Source: Scenedesmus sp. ARA3
Lineage: Eukaryota; Chlorophyta; Chlorophyceae; Sphaeropleales; Scenedesmaceae
Length of the DNA: 64,000 bases
Reading direction: 5' to 3'
Assembly: GCA_004335835.1 (NCBI GenBank)
Contig: RWJK01001013.1
Location: 140,314-204,313 of the forward strand
Part shown: positions 30,948 to 41,808 of the stretch, piece after piece
Numbering within the stretch: position 1 is the stretch's first letter
Layout: each line of letters begins with the position of its first letter
Translations under genes and position numbers: made by a program
The notes under the pieces: model-generated
What the model was told of the DNA's origin: nothing
What the model saw: only the letters and a program-made list of their open reading frames with translations
The model's database searches: none

Positions 30948-33530
30948 TGAGGGTCAACAAGCAAGAGCATGGCCAGAGAAAGGATGCTGCAGGTGCTAGC
31001 CCGCAGGGTCTTGGAGCGCAGGCTGGCCACAAGCCCAAAAGGGAGCAGTGGCAGCAGTAGCAGCAGCTGCACTGAGTGAGGGTCAACAAGCAAGAGCATG
31101 ACGAGTCAGTCAGCCCACCTGTAGAAGAGCCACAGCAGACTGAACACAAAAGCCTGACACCTGAAAGTGCAGCCGTGTGGCAACGCCGCACCAGCCAGCC
31201 AGCCAGCCCACCTGTAGAAGAGCCGCCCCAGGGGGTCTGATGGCAGCAGCATGCTGCCGGGCCCGCCAGCGCCCAGCGCCGCGCTGACCTTGGCGCAGCA
31301 GGCGCGCAGCTTGTCCACGGCATCCTCACGCGCATGGACCGCACGCAGCACCTGACAGTCCGCAGCAGCAGCAGCAGCAGTAGCAGTACGCCAGGTGAAG
31401 TGTAAATCACTTGCAGCTGAGTGCACTTTAGCTTAGGAGAACATGTTGAACTGCAGCCATGGTGGCTGTGCTGCACAGCATGCAGCTGAGGTGGGCTCAA
31501 CAAACATGCACCCCAGCACTTCAAGCAATATATCTATTCGATGTATCTGAGGTCATAGTAAAATCATCTCACCGCCAGCTCAGACTCCAGGTCCCTGCAT
31601 GGCAGCTGGCGTGCTCGGCCGCCCTGGCCAGCGCTGCTGTGGCCAGCTGCTGCTGCTGCTTGTGAGCCGCCCCAGTGCAGGCCGCTGGTCACTGAAAGCT
31701 TCGGCACACTGGCCAGTGTGATCTGGCAGAGCAGCACATGCGTTATGCACCAGGCAGCATAACACACGCTGTTACACAGTCAGCAAGCCACGCAGCAGAA
31801 CCACAGCAGAGCCAGGCACTGGGTTTGTCAGCGAGCACTTGTCATGCCACCTGGCTGTCGTAGCAATTAAGTGATATGGCGCCAGCGACCTGCCAAGTGG
31901 CAGTCAATGACAGGGTTACTGCTGTACAGCCAGGTGCAGTTGGCCTGCTGCCGTAGGCTGCTGCTGGCATTGCAAGCAGCCCTGCAGGGGCTGCTGGTGC
32001 AAGCACGGCAGCCAGGCGGGGCAATCCAGCAGCGCTGACAGCAGCGCTGACAGCAGCGCTGACAGCCACTGATCCCTCATTCACGAAGAAAGCCGTTTGT
32101 GTGCTGCTGCGCACCTCACCTTGGCCTTGAGGCGCTCAAAGGCCGCTTCTTCTTCATGCTCATGCTCATGCTCCTGCTGCTGCTGCTGCTGCTGCTGTCG
32201 ACCGCTGCCATCTCCAGCTGAACTGCAACTGTTCAAGTTGCTGTCAGCAGCTGCGGCTGCACCAGATCTGGATTGAATGTCTGGCAGCCCACCAGCTGCA
32301 GGGCAACCTTGCGCTGCATCTACTGCTGCTGCTGCTGCTGCTGCCAGAGAGCCTGCATGGCTGCTGCCATGCGGTCCAGTAAGCCTCGAGCCGCCTCTGC
32401 TACTGCTGGGCTGGCTGCTGCCGCATTGGCCGCACCCAGCTGGCAGCACTGGCAGCTTCATAGGGCTGCTGCTGTTGCTGCTCCTGATAGGTGAGGTGCT
32501 GCTGCTGCGTGCCTGCGTTGCCCTGGCTGCTGCGGGGTGCCTGCATTCAAGAACAGCAGCAATGTGAGTGTGTATGCGGTATGCTCAAACACCGGGTGTG
32601 TCATCCAATGCTTCCGTCAAGCTGGCGAATGCTGCCCCTACAAAGGCAAATGTGGCGCTCCCTGTGCCAACCACAAATGCAGCCGCCGCAGCAGCACCTG
32701 CTGCTGACAAACCCGCGGCAAACACACAGCGGACACGCTACAAACTGCTTGCTGCTGTTGCTGGATGCTCAAGTCACCAGGCCGCACCTGAACAAGCTGC
32801 TGGGGTTGTGGCATGGCTTCCCTACTGCATGTGCAGCAGCAGGCGGCTGAAGCATCTTGCCATACTTTGCCAGCCAGTACTGCTCACGCCTGCGCTGCTG
32901 CGCTACCAGAAACTCATGCATCTTGAGTGAGGCACTCCAGCCAGAGGGCGTGGGTGCTGCTGCTGCTGCTGCTGCTGCTGCATGTGGCCGGATGCTGTGG
33001 CAGGCGTCCTGCTGTAGCTGTTGTTTGTGGTGCCGGCGGTCCTGCTGGTGCTGGTTGTTTTGCGCAGGTGCAAAGTTGGCTTGCAGCCGTGTCGGCTGCC
33101 GCGGCGACTGCTGCTGCTGCTGTTGCTGCTGTGCCGGCCTTGGGGACCAGGGCTGCAGCTCCCCTGCAGTGCTGCTTGCTTTGTGCTGCTGTTCATCTAG
33201 CTGCGGTATCCTTGGCAAGCTGTGCAGCTGAGTGCTGCTGCTGCTGTTATTCCGTGCATTTTGATGTCCGTTGATCAGCTGTTGCTGTTGTTGCTGCTCG
33301 TGTCCCTCCTGCAAGGCATGTTTCTGATGCTGCCTGCGGTGCTGGCCGTGATTAGTGGGCTTTATAGTCCTATCATGCTGTGCATATTCTACTGTGGCTG
33401 TTGCTGCAGCTGCAGGAGGGGTAATGTGTGGTATTCTGCTTGGGCTGATCTCAGACCTGAGCGCTTGAGCAAGCCGTGCATCCACCTGCTGTCCTGTTGC
33501 TGCCTTTGCATCTTGGTTGTCTGCACGCAT
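28622..33530 (-). CDS. Gln-rich coiled-coil protein of unknown function
   Basis: Minus-strand exons 33530-32788, 32465-32120, 31722-31573, 31351-31212, 30882-30614, 30108-28622 join with closed phases into about 1,044 codons. The first exon is Gln/Asn/His-rich and ends in a basic helix (HEFLVAQQRRREQYWLAKYG). A coiled-coil stretch spans AAFERLKAK and DLESELAVLRAVHAREDAVD. Exons 5 and 6 contain the only globular-looking part: LRSKTLDVIECHAAWQRKIS, EPFSYKGRPYLLSMGQGLGF, VAGCDVRHGTLHVGAEAMRI. The C-terminus is a polyQ region with a 48-bp repeat followed by two related acidic helices (LLDQLLACVEIGEAD, LLNGLVACVEASEAE). I do not recognise the family. Exon ends at 30614 and 31212 and the start at 30882 have partial tandem copies nearby. 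The start codon is uncertain (another ATG lies at 33551). Confidence 0.68.
29355..29600 (-). repeat. 48-bp coding minisatellite, five copies
   Basis: The string ctcctgcagtggcacctgctg starts at 29366, 29414, 29462, 29510 and 29558, exactly 48 bp apart. On the coding strand each unit gives a 16-residue Gln-rich repeat with core QQVPLQEQPQQ; variants carry DQQ or LPHEQ. Because 48 is a multiple of three the frame is kept. Confidence 0.93.
30320..30425 (-). repeat. Copy of the Gln-rich gene exon 5 3' end
   Basis: About 85 bases around the donor of the 30882-30614 exon recur with the equivalent end at about 30358 (offset 256 bp), differing at several positions (ctcaccgtgcc shared, then cacatcgcag against gcacatcaca). 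Confidence 0.85.
30896..31135 (-). repeat. CAG tract and copied exon edges in the Gln-rich gene
   Basis: A pure CAG run (about 30896-30943) is followed by copies of gtgagggtcaacaagcaaga (about 30945 and 31076), a copy of the exon 5 start (cagggtcttggagcgcaggc at 31004 against 30852) and a copy of the exon 4 donor region (gcccacctgtagaagagcc with equivalent end 31119 against 31212). Confidence 0.8.
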
Positions 33531-35294
33531 GCAGCACCATTGCAGCAACATTGCGGTGTTGAGTATTGCAGGCCTGCACTAGGACAGCACTCGCCAGCAT
33601 TGCGTGACAAGGCTGCACACAGCACATGCAGCAAATGGCAGTGAAACCAACACCAGGCATGGCAGCAGCATGTTTCCAAGTACATGAATCTGCCTGCATC
33701 ACACTCTCGTAGGAAACTTAAAATTGCAAGGCTACTGCTGTTCCCAGCTGCCGTCCTACAGTAGCACTGCTACTGACCATGCCACTTAGGTATCTTGCTT
33801 CCCAGCGGCCGACGACGCTGTGATTCTTCAACATGTTGCGTCATTTCAGCACATTCCAAAGCCGATTCCCTGCTGCGGAGGTGCAGGCGAGTCTGGTTGC
33901 AAAATACAGGACTAGTTGCTGACTCCTCCCAGCCTCTTGCATACTTTGAAACAAGATACAACGAATAAAAAATATGGTTACAGCGTAAGTCTAAACATTG
34001 TGTATGAACGCCGTACATCGTACTAGGGTTTGGGTGGCGGTAGCTGGTGTCAGAGCTCGAACAGCAGCAGCAAGTCGAGCTGTAAGCTGCAGCAAAGAGA
34101 TAACTCCCTGCAGCTGTGCTCAGCAGCTGCCCAACGGAGCTTGTGGACTGCTTTAGGCTGCTGCTAGAGTGCCTGGAAACAAACATCCATTCTGGGCAGG
34201 CATGGCTACGTCCGATATCAAATGCAGCAGCGTCAGGACAGTTTTCCTGCTCAAACCCCCAGGCCCTCGCCGATCTCTCTCACTTCCTGACACCAATCAA
34301 CGCTGTCTGTGCGTGATCTACTGATGCATGCCTACCATTTTGCACTTGCAAGCGCAGCAGTGGCTGCACTGCATGAACTGCATGCCACATTGCATGCAGT
34401 GCGATGTATACAATGCGCTGGTTTCTGAGGACATAGGGGCTATGAAGTTGGTTTCCCTGCGTCTTTCAGCTTGCTGTGGGATCTAATCACTTGAACTTAA
34501 AGTAAGGCGAGTGGCTTCCTCTGGGTGACATGCCCCCGTAACAATGTCCGGCTAGGACCCTTGCGGCATGGCCTCTTTTGGGTTGTACGAAAAGCAGCAC
34601 AGATACTGGCTAAAGGTTTAGCAGGGCAGATCACCCGACATCTCGCATGCCAGCATCCGGTCGTCCACCCAAACCACACCATTCGTCTGCCCTGCTCAAA
34701 CACGGCCTGCAGATGTGCCAGTACTACACACAAATCTGAATCGCTATTTGATCTGTTGTTTGAGCTGCAGCGCCTGCGTAGTGTGCGGAGCTCCGCTGGT
34801 GACACTCTGCTGCTGCTGCTTGCGCTGGTGAGATTCTGCAGCTGTTTGTGAGGCTCTCAGAGTCTGCTGGTGTGAGATTGGCTGCTAGCTTCCGCTGGAA
34901 CGCAGCATAGAGTCTTTCAGAACCTCTGTCGAGCATGCTGGGCCATAGCTGCTGCTTCTTGGCTGTGCCATGCTGCCTGTGGGCCAGCCCAGCAGTGCAG
35001 TTGAGTTCATCACATGTGAGGGGCAGGTAGAGCAGTGCCGCACAGAAGATGGCATGTCCAAGTGCCATTAGTGGCAGCCACTAAGGACTCAGTCGAGTTG
35101 ACTCCCAGTGGCCCACACGAGTGATCCACATCAGCTGCCTGGCAGCAGCAGTCACTGCTGTGGCACGTGGTGCTGTGCCACGCTGCAGCAGTCAACGCAG
35201 CGGCTTCACATGCTTCCTTTTATGAATTTCACTTCAGCAACCTATTGTTGCCCATAAGTTCTGAGTACGGCTAAGCACATTGTTGCTGTTTCTA
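33531..35294. other. Intergenic region between the Gln-rich gene and the membrane protein gene
   Basis: About 1.8 kb between divergent genes. Open frames at 33770-34186 (minus, Ser/Cys-rich) and 34525-34851 (plus) show no domain or splice pattern I can support. A tgcatgccacattgcatgca-type near-palindrome occurs around 34378-34402. Confidence 0.35.
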
Positions 35295-36437
35295 ATGCTA
35301 CTTCCAGGCCTCGTCAACACGCAGCCAGAATCCAGCAAGAGACGCACATTCCCGCCAGAAGCTAGGAGCCCCAACCTGTCAGGCAGGCTGCTGCACAGCT
35401 TGAGCATGCAGCAGCTGCTCAAGGCAGCAGGGCGGCTGCTGCTGTTCATAACAGGCCTGGTGCTGTTGGCAGTGATGGCAGCAGACAGCTGGCTGGGCTG
35501 CAATGCACCGATGCCAAAGCACCCTGTCATGCGCTTTGTGGCTGGGCCAGTGCTGCAGGCCCGCGTGCAGCGCTGGCACAGCGGAAATGTGATAATTTCA
35601 CATGAACAGGTGGCAACAGTCCTGTCTGCCTTGGCTGCAGTGGTGCTGGGACTGTGCTGCAAGCAGCGCTGCTGGTTTCCTAGCGTTGGAAAGCTGCAGC
35701 CGTCTCAGCTGTGTGTGGCTTTGGCACGGCTGACTGCTGTATTGCATTCAGCCAAGTATGCATTTGAGGTGTGCATGACAGGACTCACCCGCAACACACC
35801 ATGGATGGGTGTTCACCACTTGCTGGCCATTGCAACCTTTATCATGACCGCCTCAGAGCCGGGGTGCATCTGTGTCATGCTCACAGTCCCATACTTGATG
35901 CATGAGCTGTATTCTGCAGTAGGTACCAGCTTCACAGGTTTGACTGCGCCCAGCAGCTTGCTGACTCGCGCAGTCACAGCTTCTGTCGGTGTTTACCACA
36001 TTGCAGTGTTCGTGCTGGCCTGCGCATTTGTCTACTGCGGCTGTGTGCAGCGCATCATCCCGAGGCATGTGGGACTGCTGGTTGCTGCGCTGATGTGTGT
36101 TGACTACGCAGCGCACTGCAGCATGGGGTCTGGCAGTTACTGCCTAGTTGAGTATGACAGCTCACTAGACGCCTTCTATGCCCTAGCAGAGGGGAGGCGG
36201 TCATGGCTGGTGCTGTTCAAGGCTGGTGCCGCTGCGTTTGCTGTTGCAGCGGCTGTGCTGTCATGCGTGTTTGTGCTGCTGTGTTGGGTTGTGCAGCACA
36301 TGCCTGGGGGCCGTGCCATGCAGCACAGCTGCGCACGTGCTGGCAGTGCCAGCGCTTGCAACGGTGTGTCGGCAATGCACTTGCAGGATGAAAGCAGTAG
36401 TAAGCAAGCCACCAAGGTGGCCAGCAAGATTCTGTGA
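35295..36437 (+). CDS. Multi-pass membrane protein, unknown
   Basis: A single uninterrupted frame of about 380 residues with low repeat content, unusual here. It has several hydrophobic segments: LLLFITGLVLLAVMAA, VATVLSALAAVVLGLCC, HHLLAIATFIMTA, VYHIAVFVLACAFVYCGC, VGLLVAALMCVDYAA and FAVAAAVLSCVFVLLCWVV. The pair GVHHLLAIATFIM and YLMHELYSAVGTSF recalls the His-His and Glu positions of TLC-domain proteins, but this is only a suggestion. The first ATG is used; a CCAG just after it (35309) would also allow an upstream exon. The tail is Ser/Lys-rich and cytosolic-looking. Confidence 0.6.
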   Translation: MLLPGLVNTQPESSKRRTFPPEARSPNLSGRLLHSLSMQQLLKAAGRLLLFITGLVLLAVMAADSWLGCNAPMPKHPVMRFVAGPVLQARVQRWHSGNVIISHEQVATVLSALAAVVLGLCCKQRCWFPSVGKLQPSQLCVALARLTAVLHSAKYAFEVCMTGLTRNTPWMGVHHLLAIATFIMTASEPGCICVMLTVPYLMHELYSAVGTSFTGLTAPSSLLTRAVTASVGVYHIAVFVLACAFVYCGCVQRIIPRHVGLLVAALMCVDYAAHCSMGSGSYCLVEYDSSLDAFYALAEGRRSWLVLFKAGAAAFAVAAAVLSCVFVLLCWVVQHMPGGRAMQHSCARAGSASACNGVSAMHLQDESSSKQATKVASKIL

Positions 36438-36718
36438 GTGGTTGCAGGCATCTGCAGCTGGAGACACGGAAAGTTACAGCTGACTCGACACAGGCTTGAC
36501 TGTGATACTATCAGATACTATCTGTATCAGTTATGAAGGTGGTCACACATCCTATTATCAACCATGCATGGTTTGTATTCATGGGCCCTGGCTGGCATCA
36601 AATCCTGTCAGGTGGCGCGGCACCTCATGGCTGCTGCCGCTTTGGCCAGTCCAGCTGGTGGAGTGACTCATTCGCATGTGACACGCACACTATGCTGCGC
36701 AGCTGCTGACCGTAAGTG

Positions 36719-37399
36719 TCAGCACGGATTACAGTCATCAGGCACAGCAAGGTGGTGCAGTCTCAAACATGTGCCCATGACAGCAGCATGGCGTTGTTTT
36801 GTGGAGTGCTTTGTGATGTGAAGCCTGCTGCTGCAGTTACAGCAGCGCTGCAATGCTATCATAACCACAAACTGCCATAAGGCTGCTTGGTGCGCCTTGC
36901 AGTGACGCTCTTTCTGGTATGCATTCTGATAGGCCGACAATATTTCATTCCCAGCATCCATTGCCAGTGCCGTGGCTGTGGGAAAAAACCAACATATCAC
37001 AGTCACAAAGCAACCAGTAAATTCGGACCACCAAAGCATGTCATAAGTCCAGCAGTGGGGTGCGTGGTGCATCACGATGATGACCGTCAATGCCGCATGG
37101 CCCTTGATGCAGGTGGTGATTTCAGCAGTAAACGTCAGACCCCCAGCCACAGCATGCTTGGTCTTTTGCAAATAAGGCCCTTGGCTTGGCCATCTGTTTC
37201 CTTGGACCAGCCACAGTAGCAGTGCTGCAGTCGTGCCGTCTGTATGTAGCACCTTCATGCCCACCCATGCCCAGTCAGACAGCAAATACATGCCGACAAC
37301 CCTGCCAACTTGTAACAAGGTGCCACCAGTGGCTGCCGGCAGTGTTTTTCTATACACAGCAGTTATTGTCATTGTGGCTGCCGTGATGCGACGAGCCAT
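36719..37399 (-). CDS. Possible membrane protein, single open frame
   Basis: A 226-residue open frame from an ATG, extendable upstream without a stop to 37549. It lacks the homopolymer runs that mark shadow frames in this window, and has hydrophobic stretches (GHAALTVIIVMHHAPH, FTGCFVTVICWFFPTATALA). No family is recognised. It could be a genuine intronless gene, an exon, or chance. Confidence 0.35.
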   Translation of the reverse strand: MARRITAATMTITAVYRKTLPAATGGTLLQVGRVVGMYLLSDWAWVGMKVLHTDGTTAALLLWLVQGNRWPSQGPYLQKTKHAVAGGLTFTAEITTCIKGHAALTVIIVMHHAPHCWTYDMLWWSEFTGCFVTVICWFFPTATALAMDAGNEILSAYQNAYQKERHCKAHQAALWQFVVMIALQRCCNCSSRLHITKHSTKQRHAAVMGTCLRLHHLAVPDDCNPC

Positions 37400-37926
37400 T
37401 ATGTTAAGATCCCCATGTGCATGACAACCAGGCCAACACGTGCTGGCCCGAGCAGGCTGGCCTTTGGGTACTTGGAACTGTCCATGCACGTCAGTAACAC
37501 ATGTCTGGTCTGCAAACGATGTGGCGCTAGTGTGTGACACATTAAGCAACGTGTAACCGCTAATAGCTGATGGTCACTCTGTACTGTACTGCTCAAGAGC
37601 ACCCAGGACAGACAGCTACAGCCGCCGCCAACAGTTGGGTGCTGCAGAGCCGCTACTGCGACCCTTGAAAGGTAGGTCATATGGCAGAGTGTATCGCCAG
37701 CCACAGCCACTGGCAGCCAGTTCAACCAACAAAACCAGTGCACATCTGCCACTGAAGTTAGGACTTTTACCCAAACCTCAAAATTCATGATATCTACCAG
37801 CGTGTCTCTTGCACAACAACCATTGGATGCGTGCACCAGGCATGCACATAGTCATTTTTGTCATACCATTGCTACGCCCGTTCCTGCCATTTCTGCACAA
37901 ACCAAATGCCCAGCCCCGGTGGCTTT
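37400..37926. other. Spacer between two minus-strand genes
   Basis: About 530 bp. The upper-frame extension of the preceding ORF covers part of it, and the remainder would be the 3' flank of the coiled-coil gene. Nothing else recognised. Confidence 0.3.
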
Positions 37927-40900
37927 CTAAGCACCCCTGTACAGCACCTTGATCTTGCCAGCACCTGATGTCACCTTGAACTTGGTGGCGGATGCCTTGG
38001 CCTTCATAGGCTGGCCGCCCGCACTGCCAGCACGAGCAGCAGCCACTGTCTTGCCTTGCTTGCTGCCTTTCAACTGCTGCTTGAAGTCAGTGCCGCCTGC
38101 ATTCACAGCCTTGGCTACCTTGGGAAATGTGGGTTTGCCAGTCCCTGCTTGCTTGGAATTGGTCTGTGAATGCTGCAGAGGGCTTTCCTTGCCAGCTGGC
38201 TGTGACTTGCGCTGCTGCTTCTCCTGATTCTTAGACTTGGTGTCTGATGCATCGCTTGGCTCTGCTGTGTCTGAGAGGTCCGTGGTGCTGCTGTTCTTAT
38301 GTGCACGCACTGCCACAACAGCTGCCTTGACAACATCTGCCATAGTAGCTGCTGTCTGACTTGAGTGGTGTGGTGATGACTGCTGGATCTAGTTGACAGT
38401 TGCAGACATGGCAGTTGATGCATCGTTAGACATCATCAAAGTAGAACAGCATATGTTCACTTTGAGGGTGAAGTGAAACTAGCGAGACATGCGAATGGCA
38501 GAAGCCCCACAGGTCATCTTGAGCACCAGATTCCCGCCTGTTGCCCCTGCAACACAGCCTGCACTAGGTGACCAGGTGATGCAGAGTATGGTTAAATCGC
38601 AAGCACCACACTCCTACCTGCTGCTGTGCAAGAGACTGCGCCAAGGCCTGCTCCTGGTCCTGCATGCATCCTTGGCCTAGCAGCCTTGCCAGGCAGGCCT
38701 GGCAGCCGGACTTGGTGGCAGCAGCAGCCGCTGCGCGGGCATCTGCTGAGCCCAGAAGCAGCTTCATAGTCTTGGCGAGATCCAGCACCTGCAGGGGCAT
38801 GTCAAGGCGGGACAGCAAGGCGAGACAGCAAGCAGAGCAGTATTCTCAGCAGCTGTGCGCTGTTACCTGCCTGTGATTGATTGATGGCATGCTTGGCAGA
38901 ACCATGGCCGACTGAAGTGTGCTTGCTGTTTATTGTGCTGCGTTTGGGACTGTCCTGCAAGCTGACGTGCATGTAGTCACTGTACAATTTTACGTCACAA
39001 GGTAGAAGGAAGCACTCACCTTCACTTGGTAGTCTAGTTCTTGCCTGGCTTCCTGCAGGGCACCCCTCTCCCCTTCCAGCGCCCGCCTGTCCCTGGCCAG
39101 CTGCTGCTGCTGTGCCGGCAGGTCAGACTGCGCCTCCTGCCGCAGCAGCCATGTTACATCAGGCGCATCAATGCGACCAGCGTCAGCCTCGGCGTATTGC
39201 AATATGGTCAGCTTACCTTAAACATTGCATGAGACAGTACAGGACGCACCCCAGCCAGCACAGCTGGCTGCAGAGTAACCGGCTTGCAGGAAACATGAGG
39301 TGCGGCTTGCACATGCTGCAGCAGCATCACTTTGCACAGAGCAACAGTCCTGCAAGGGTGCAAGTGCCAGAACATAACAACGTCCACCTACCTGCAGCAC
39401 CAATGCCCTGAACTGCTCCTCCTGTGCATCTAAGGAAGCTGCAAACGCCTGCAGCCGCGCATACTCAGCTGCGTGCTGCTGCCGCGCCTCCACAAGCCAG
39501 GCGCCATACTGTGCCTGCTCCTGTTTCACCTTCTGCAGCTGTGCCTCGCGCTCATCAAGCGCCTGGATGCGGCGCTGGAGGAGTGCAGCAGCCAGCGGCA
39601 GCATAACACAGCATAAACACCTGTGCCGCTGATAAGGCAAGAAGGCATGCTGAAACATTGCCAGGTTATGCTTGCAGGAACATTGTATCACTGGCAAAAA
39701 CAGCAGTTCCTGCAAGCTGGAAGCAAGCAACACGCACGTGCAGCACCCAACCATACCTGGAACACGTGCTGCTGCATGAGCGAGGCTGCACTGTTGTCCG
39801 TGATGGAGCAGGAAAGCACATCCTGCTGTGGCTGCTGCTGCAGCTGCGGTAAGGTGTGCATGGGAGAGGGCAAGCAGCCTACTGCTTGGGCCCATGGGGA
39901 AGACACAGAAGAGGAGGGCGCGCTTTTGGACAGCAGCAGCAGCTCAGGGCACAGGGCTGCCTGTGTATCAACAGCATGCCACATGCACACCGTTAGTAGT
40001 CAAACATGTGCAGCTGTAAACACTGCATGGGGATCCAAGCAGCATCAAGCTACAGGCTGCTTGAGCTGCTGCGGGGGTTGGAAACTGTAGAGCCTGCAAG
40101 TAGACAATCAAGTGCATGCAAATTACGAACCCTGCAAGGTTCAACAAGGTGGCAGTCAGCGGAGCGCTATACACCCCGTGAGCTGTTTGAAAACCCTAGT
40201 CAGCACTGTCCACACCTGCGACTGGGAGTTGTCACCAGGAATGAGCCAGGGCTGGGCAGCAGCTGCAGCCACCAATGCTGGTGCTGGTGGGGTGGGTGCT
40301 GGCGCAGGTGGTGGCGGGCGCGGTGGAGGAGGGGGCTGTGCTGTTCTTGGTGGCGCAGGTGGTGGCGGCTGTGGCGGTGGGGGTGGCTGGCAGGCTGCTG
40401 AGGTAGTGTGAGAGGCGGGGAAGCAGCAAGAGCTGTTGCTGAGGCTGCTGGTGCTTGATGTATCTGTGTATGTGTCAAAGCTGGATGAGCGGTTGGCCAA
40501 GCGGTGACGCTGAATGTTGTACTGCTGCTGCTGGTCTGCATAGAACACCTTGCCATAAGTGAATGGGGATGCGGGTGCCTGCTGCTGGGGCAGCTGCAGC
40601 TGCGGGATGGCTTTTGGGTCTGTGGTGTATGCAGCCGTCTGCTGTTTGGGTACCTGCCATGAGCAGAGAACGACATTGGAAATCTTGTTTATCTACTATT
40701 TGGATTCAAGCAGTATCTAGTAAGCCATGTGTTGCATGTGTGTGTTTGTTTAGGGACGATGAAGATGATTGCTGCGCCACATCAGCACCGCATTTACTGC
40801 TGTACCATACATGTGGTTTGCTCCAGCACATCTCAATGCGTAGTTAAGCACCTGGCAGAAATGCGTGCAGTGCACAGCCCTTTGGCACACCTGAGGTACG

Positions 40901-40953
40901 AAAAACTCCTTGCTGCTCTGCTGGCCTGCTGCTGTCAGGTTCATCCCCATCAT
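37927..40953 (-). CDS. Proline-rich coiled-coil protein, unknown
   Basis: Seven minus-strand exons: 40953-40891, 40653-40216, 39960-39757, 39574-39392, 39187-39020, 38788-38618, 38388-37927; 562 residues, every intron in phase 0. Exon 2 has FTYGKVFYADQQQQYNIQRH and then a formin-like run of PPPPP blocks. Exons 4-5 are a coiled coil (RIQALDEREAQLQKVKQEQA; ARDRRALEGERGALQEARQE). Exon 6 has a Cys pair (SGCQACLARLLGQ). The final exon is Lys/Ser-rich and basic (PFTPF-free; ends KFKVTSGAGKIKVLYRGA). The layout suggests a cytoskeletal or centrosomal adaptor, but that is inference. Unlike its neighbours it shows no copied exon edges. Confidence 0.68.
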
Positions 40954-41808
40954 CGACTGCGCATGAGCGGCAGCAGCGCAGCGTTGAATGACAGTACATT
41001 TGAAAGCTATTGCTTCAGATGTAATATTACACTTACGGAAACGTCAACGCCATCGAAGAGGCAATATCCAGTGCACTGCTCTTTGTCTCTCGCGCCAATG
41101 CTAGATTGGCCGACATCCCACAGCAATTCCTGCGCTGTACTCTGTGCAATGCAGCGTGTTCCTAAATTGCCTTCCATGAGAGTGCCTTGTGCAATGCAGC
41201 GTGCTCAACAGCCAGGCAGTGTATTTTGATTGCAGTACTCCGGCACTACTTTGTGTTGCGTCGCAGCGGCGTGCCTAGAATGCCCCTCAAATTCATATAC
41301 CTTCACTACGTAATGCGCTTCTTACATGCGCGACGACGAGGTGGTTGAGGGTTTCAGATGTTACTCCCTGTCATGTCGTGCACCGCCCTGAGCAGAGCAG
41401 GTTGACCAGATCCAGCACGGAATTGCGGACTACAACACACCGACAGCCAACAATTGAGGTTTGCAACATACGATACCACGTTGGATGCCACCACCAAGCC
41501 AGACTGCAGTGCTGGAGGCGTACTGGCTGCGTGCAACCTCTCAAAACCCTAGCATGCAACCTGCTGCTGATTGACAGCAACACAGGTCAGTCAAACCACA
41601 GCAGCAAGCAGGCCATCCACAAAGGGCCCCTTCAAGAAGCCGTGTTTGCCTCTTAGAACACATCGACGCTGCGACCAACCCAAAAGTACAATGGGGCACG
41701 ATGCTGTGTTGTACACACAGCAGACTAACAAATACCGCCCACCCCAAATACATGCAGCTGCTTGAGCACCCGAACGACCATCAATATACCACCGCCAGCA
41801 GTCACATG
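40954..41808. other. Intergenic region upstream of the coiled-coil gene
   Basis: About 850 bp containing the presumed promoter of the coiled-coil gene and the 3' flank of the next minus-strand gene. A direct repeat with tgtgcaatgcagcgtg occurs near 41143 and 41189. No gene supported. Confidence 0.35.
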
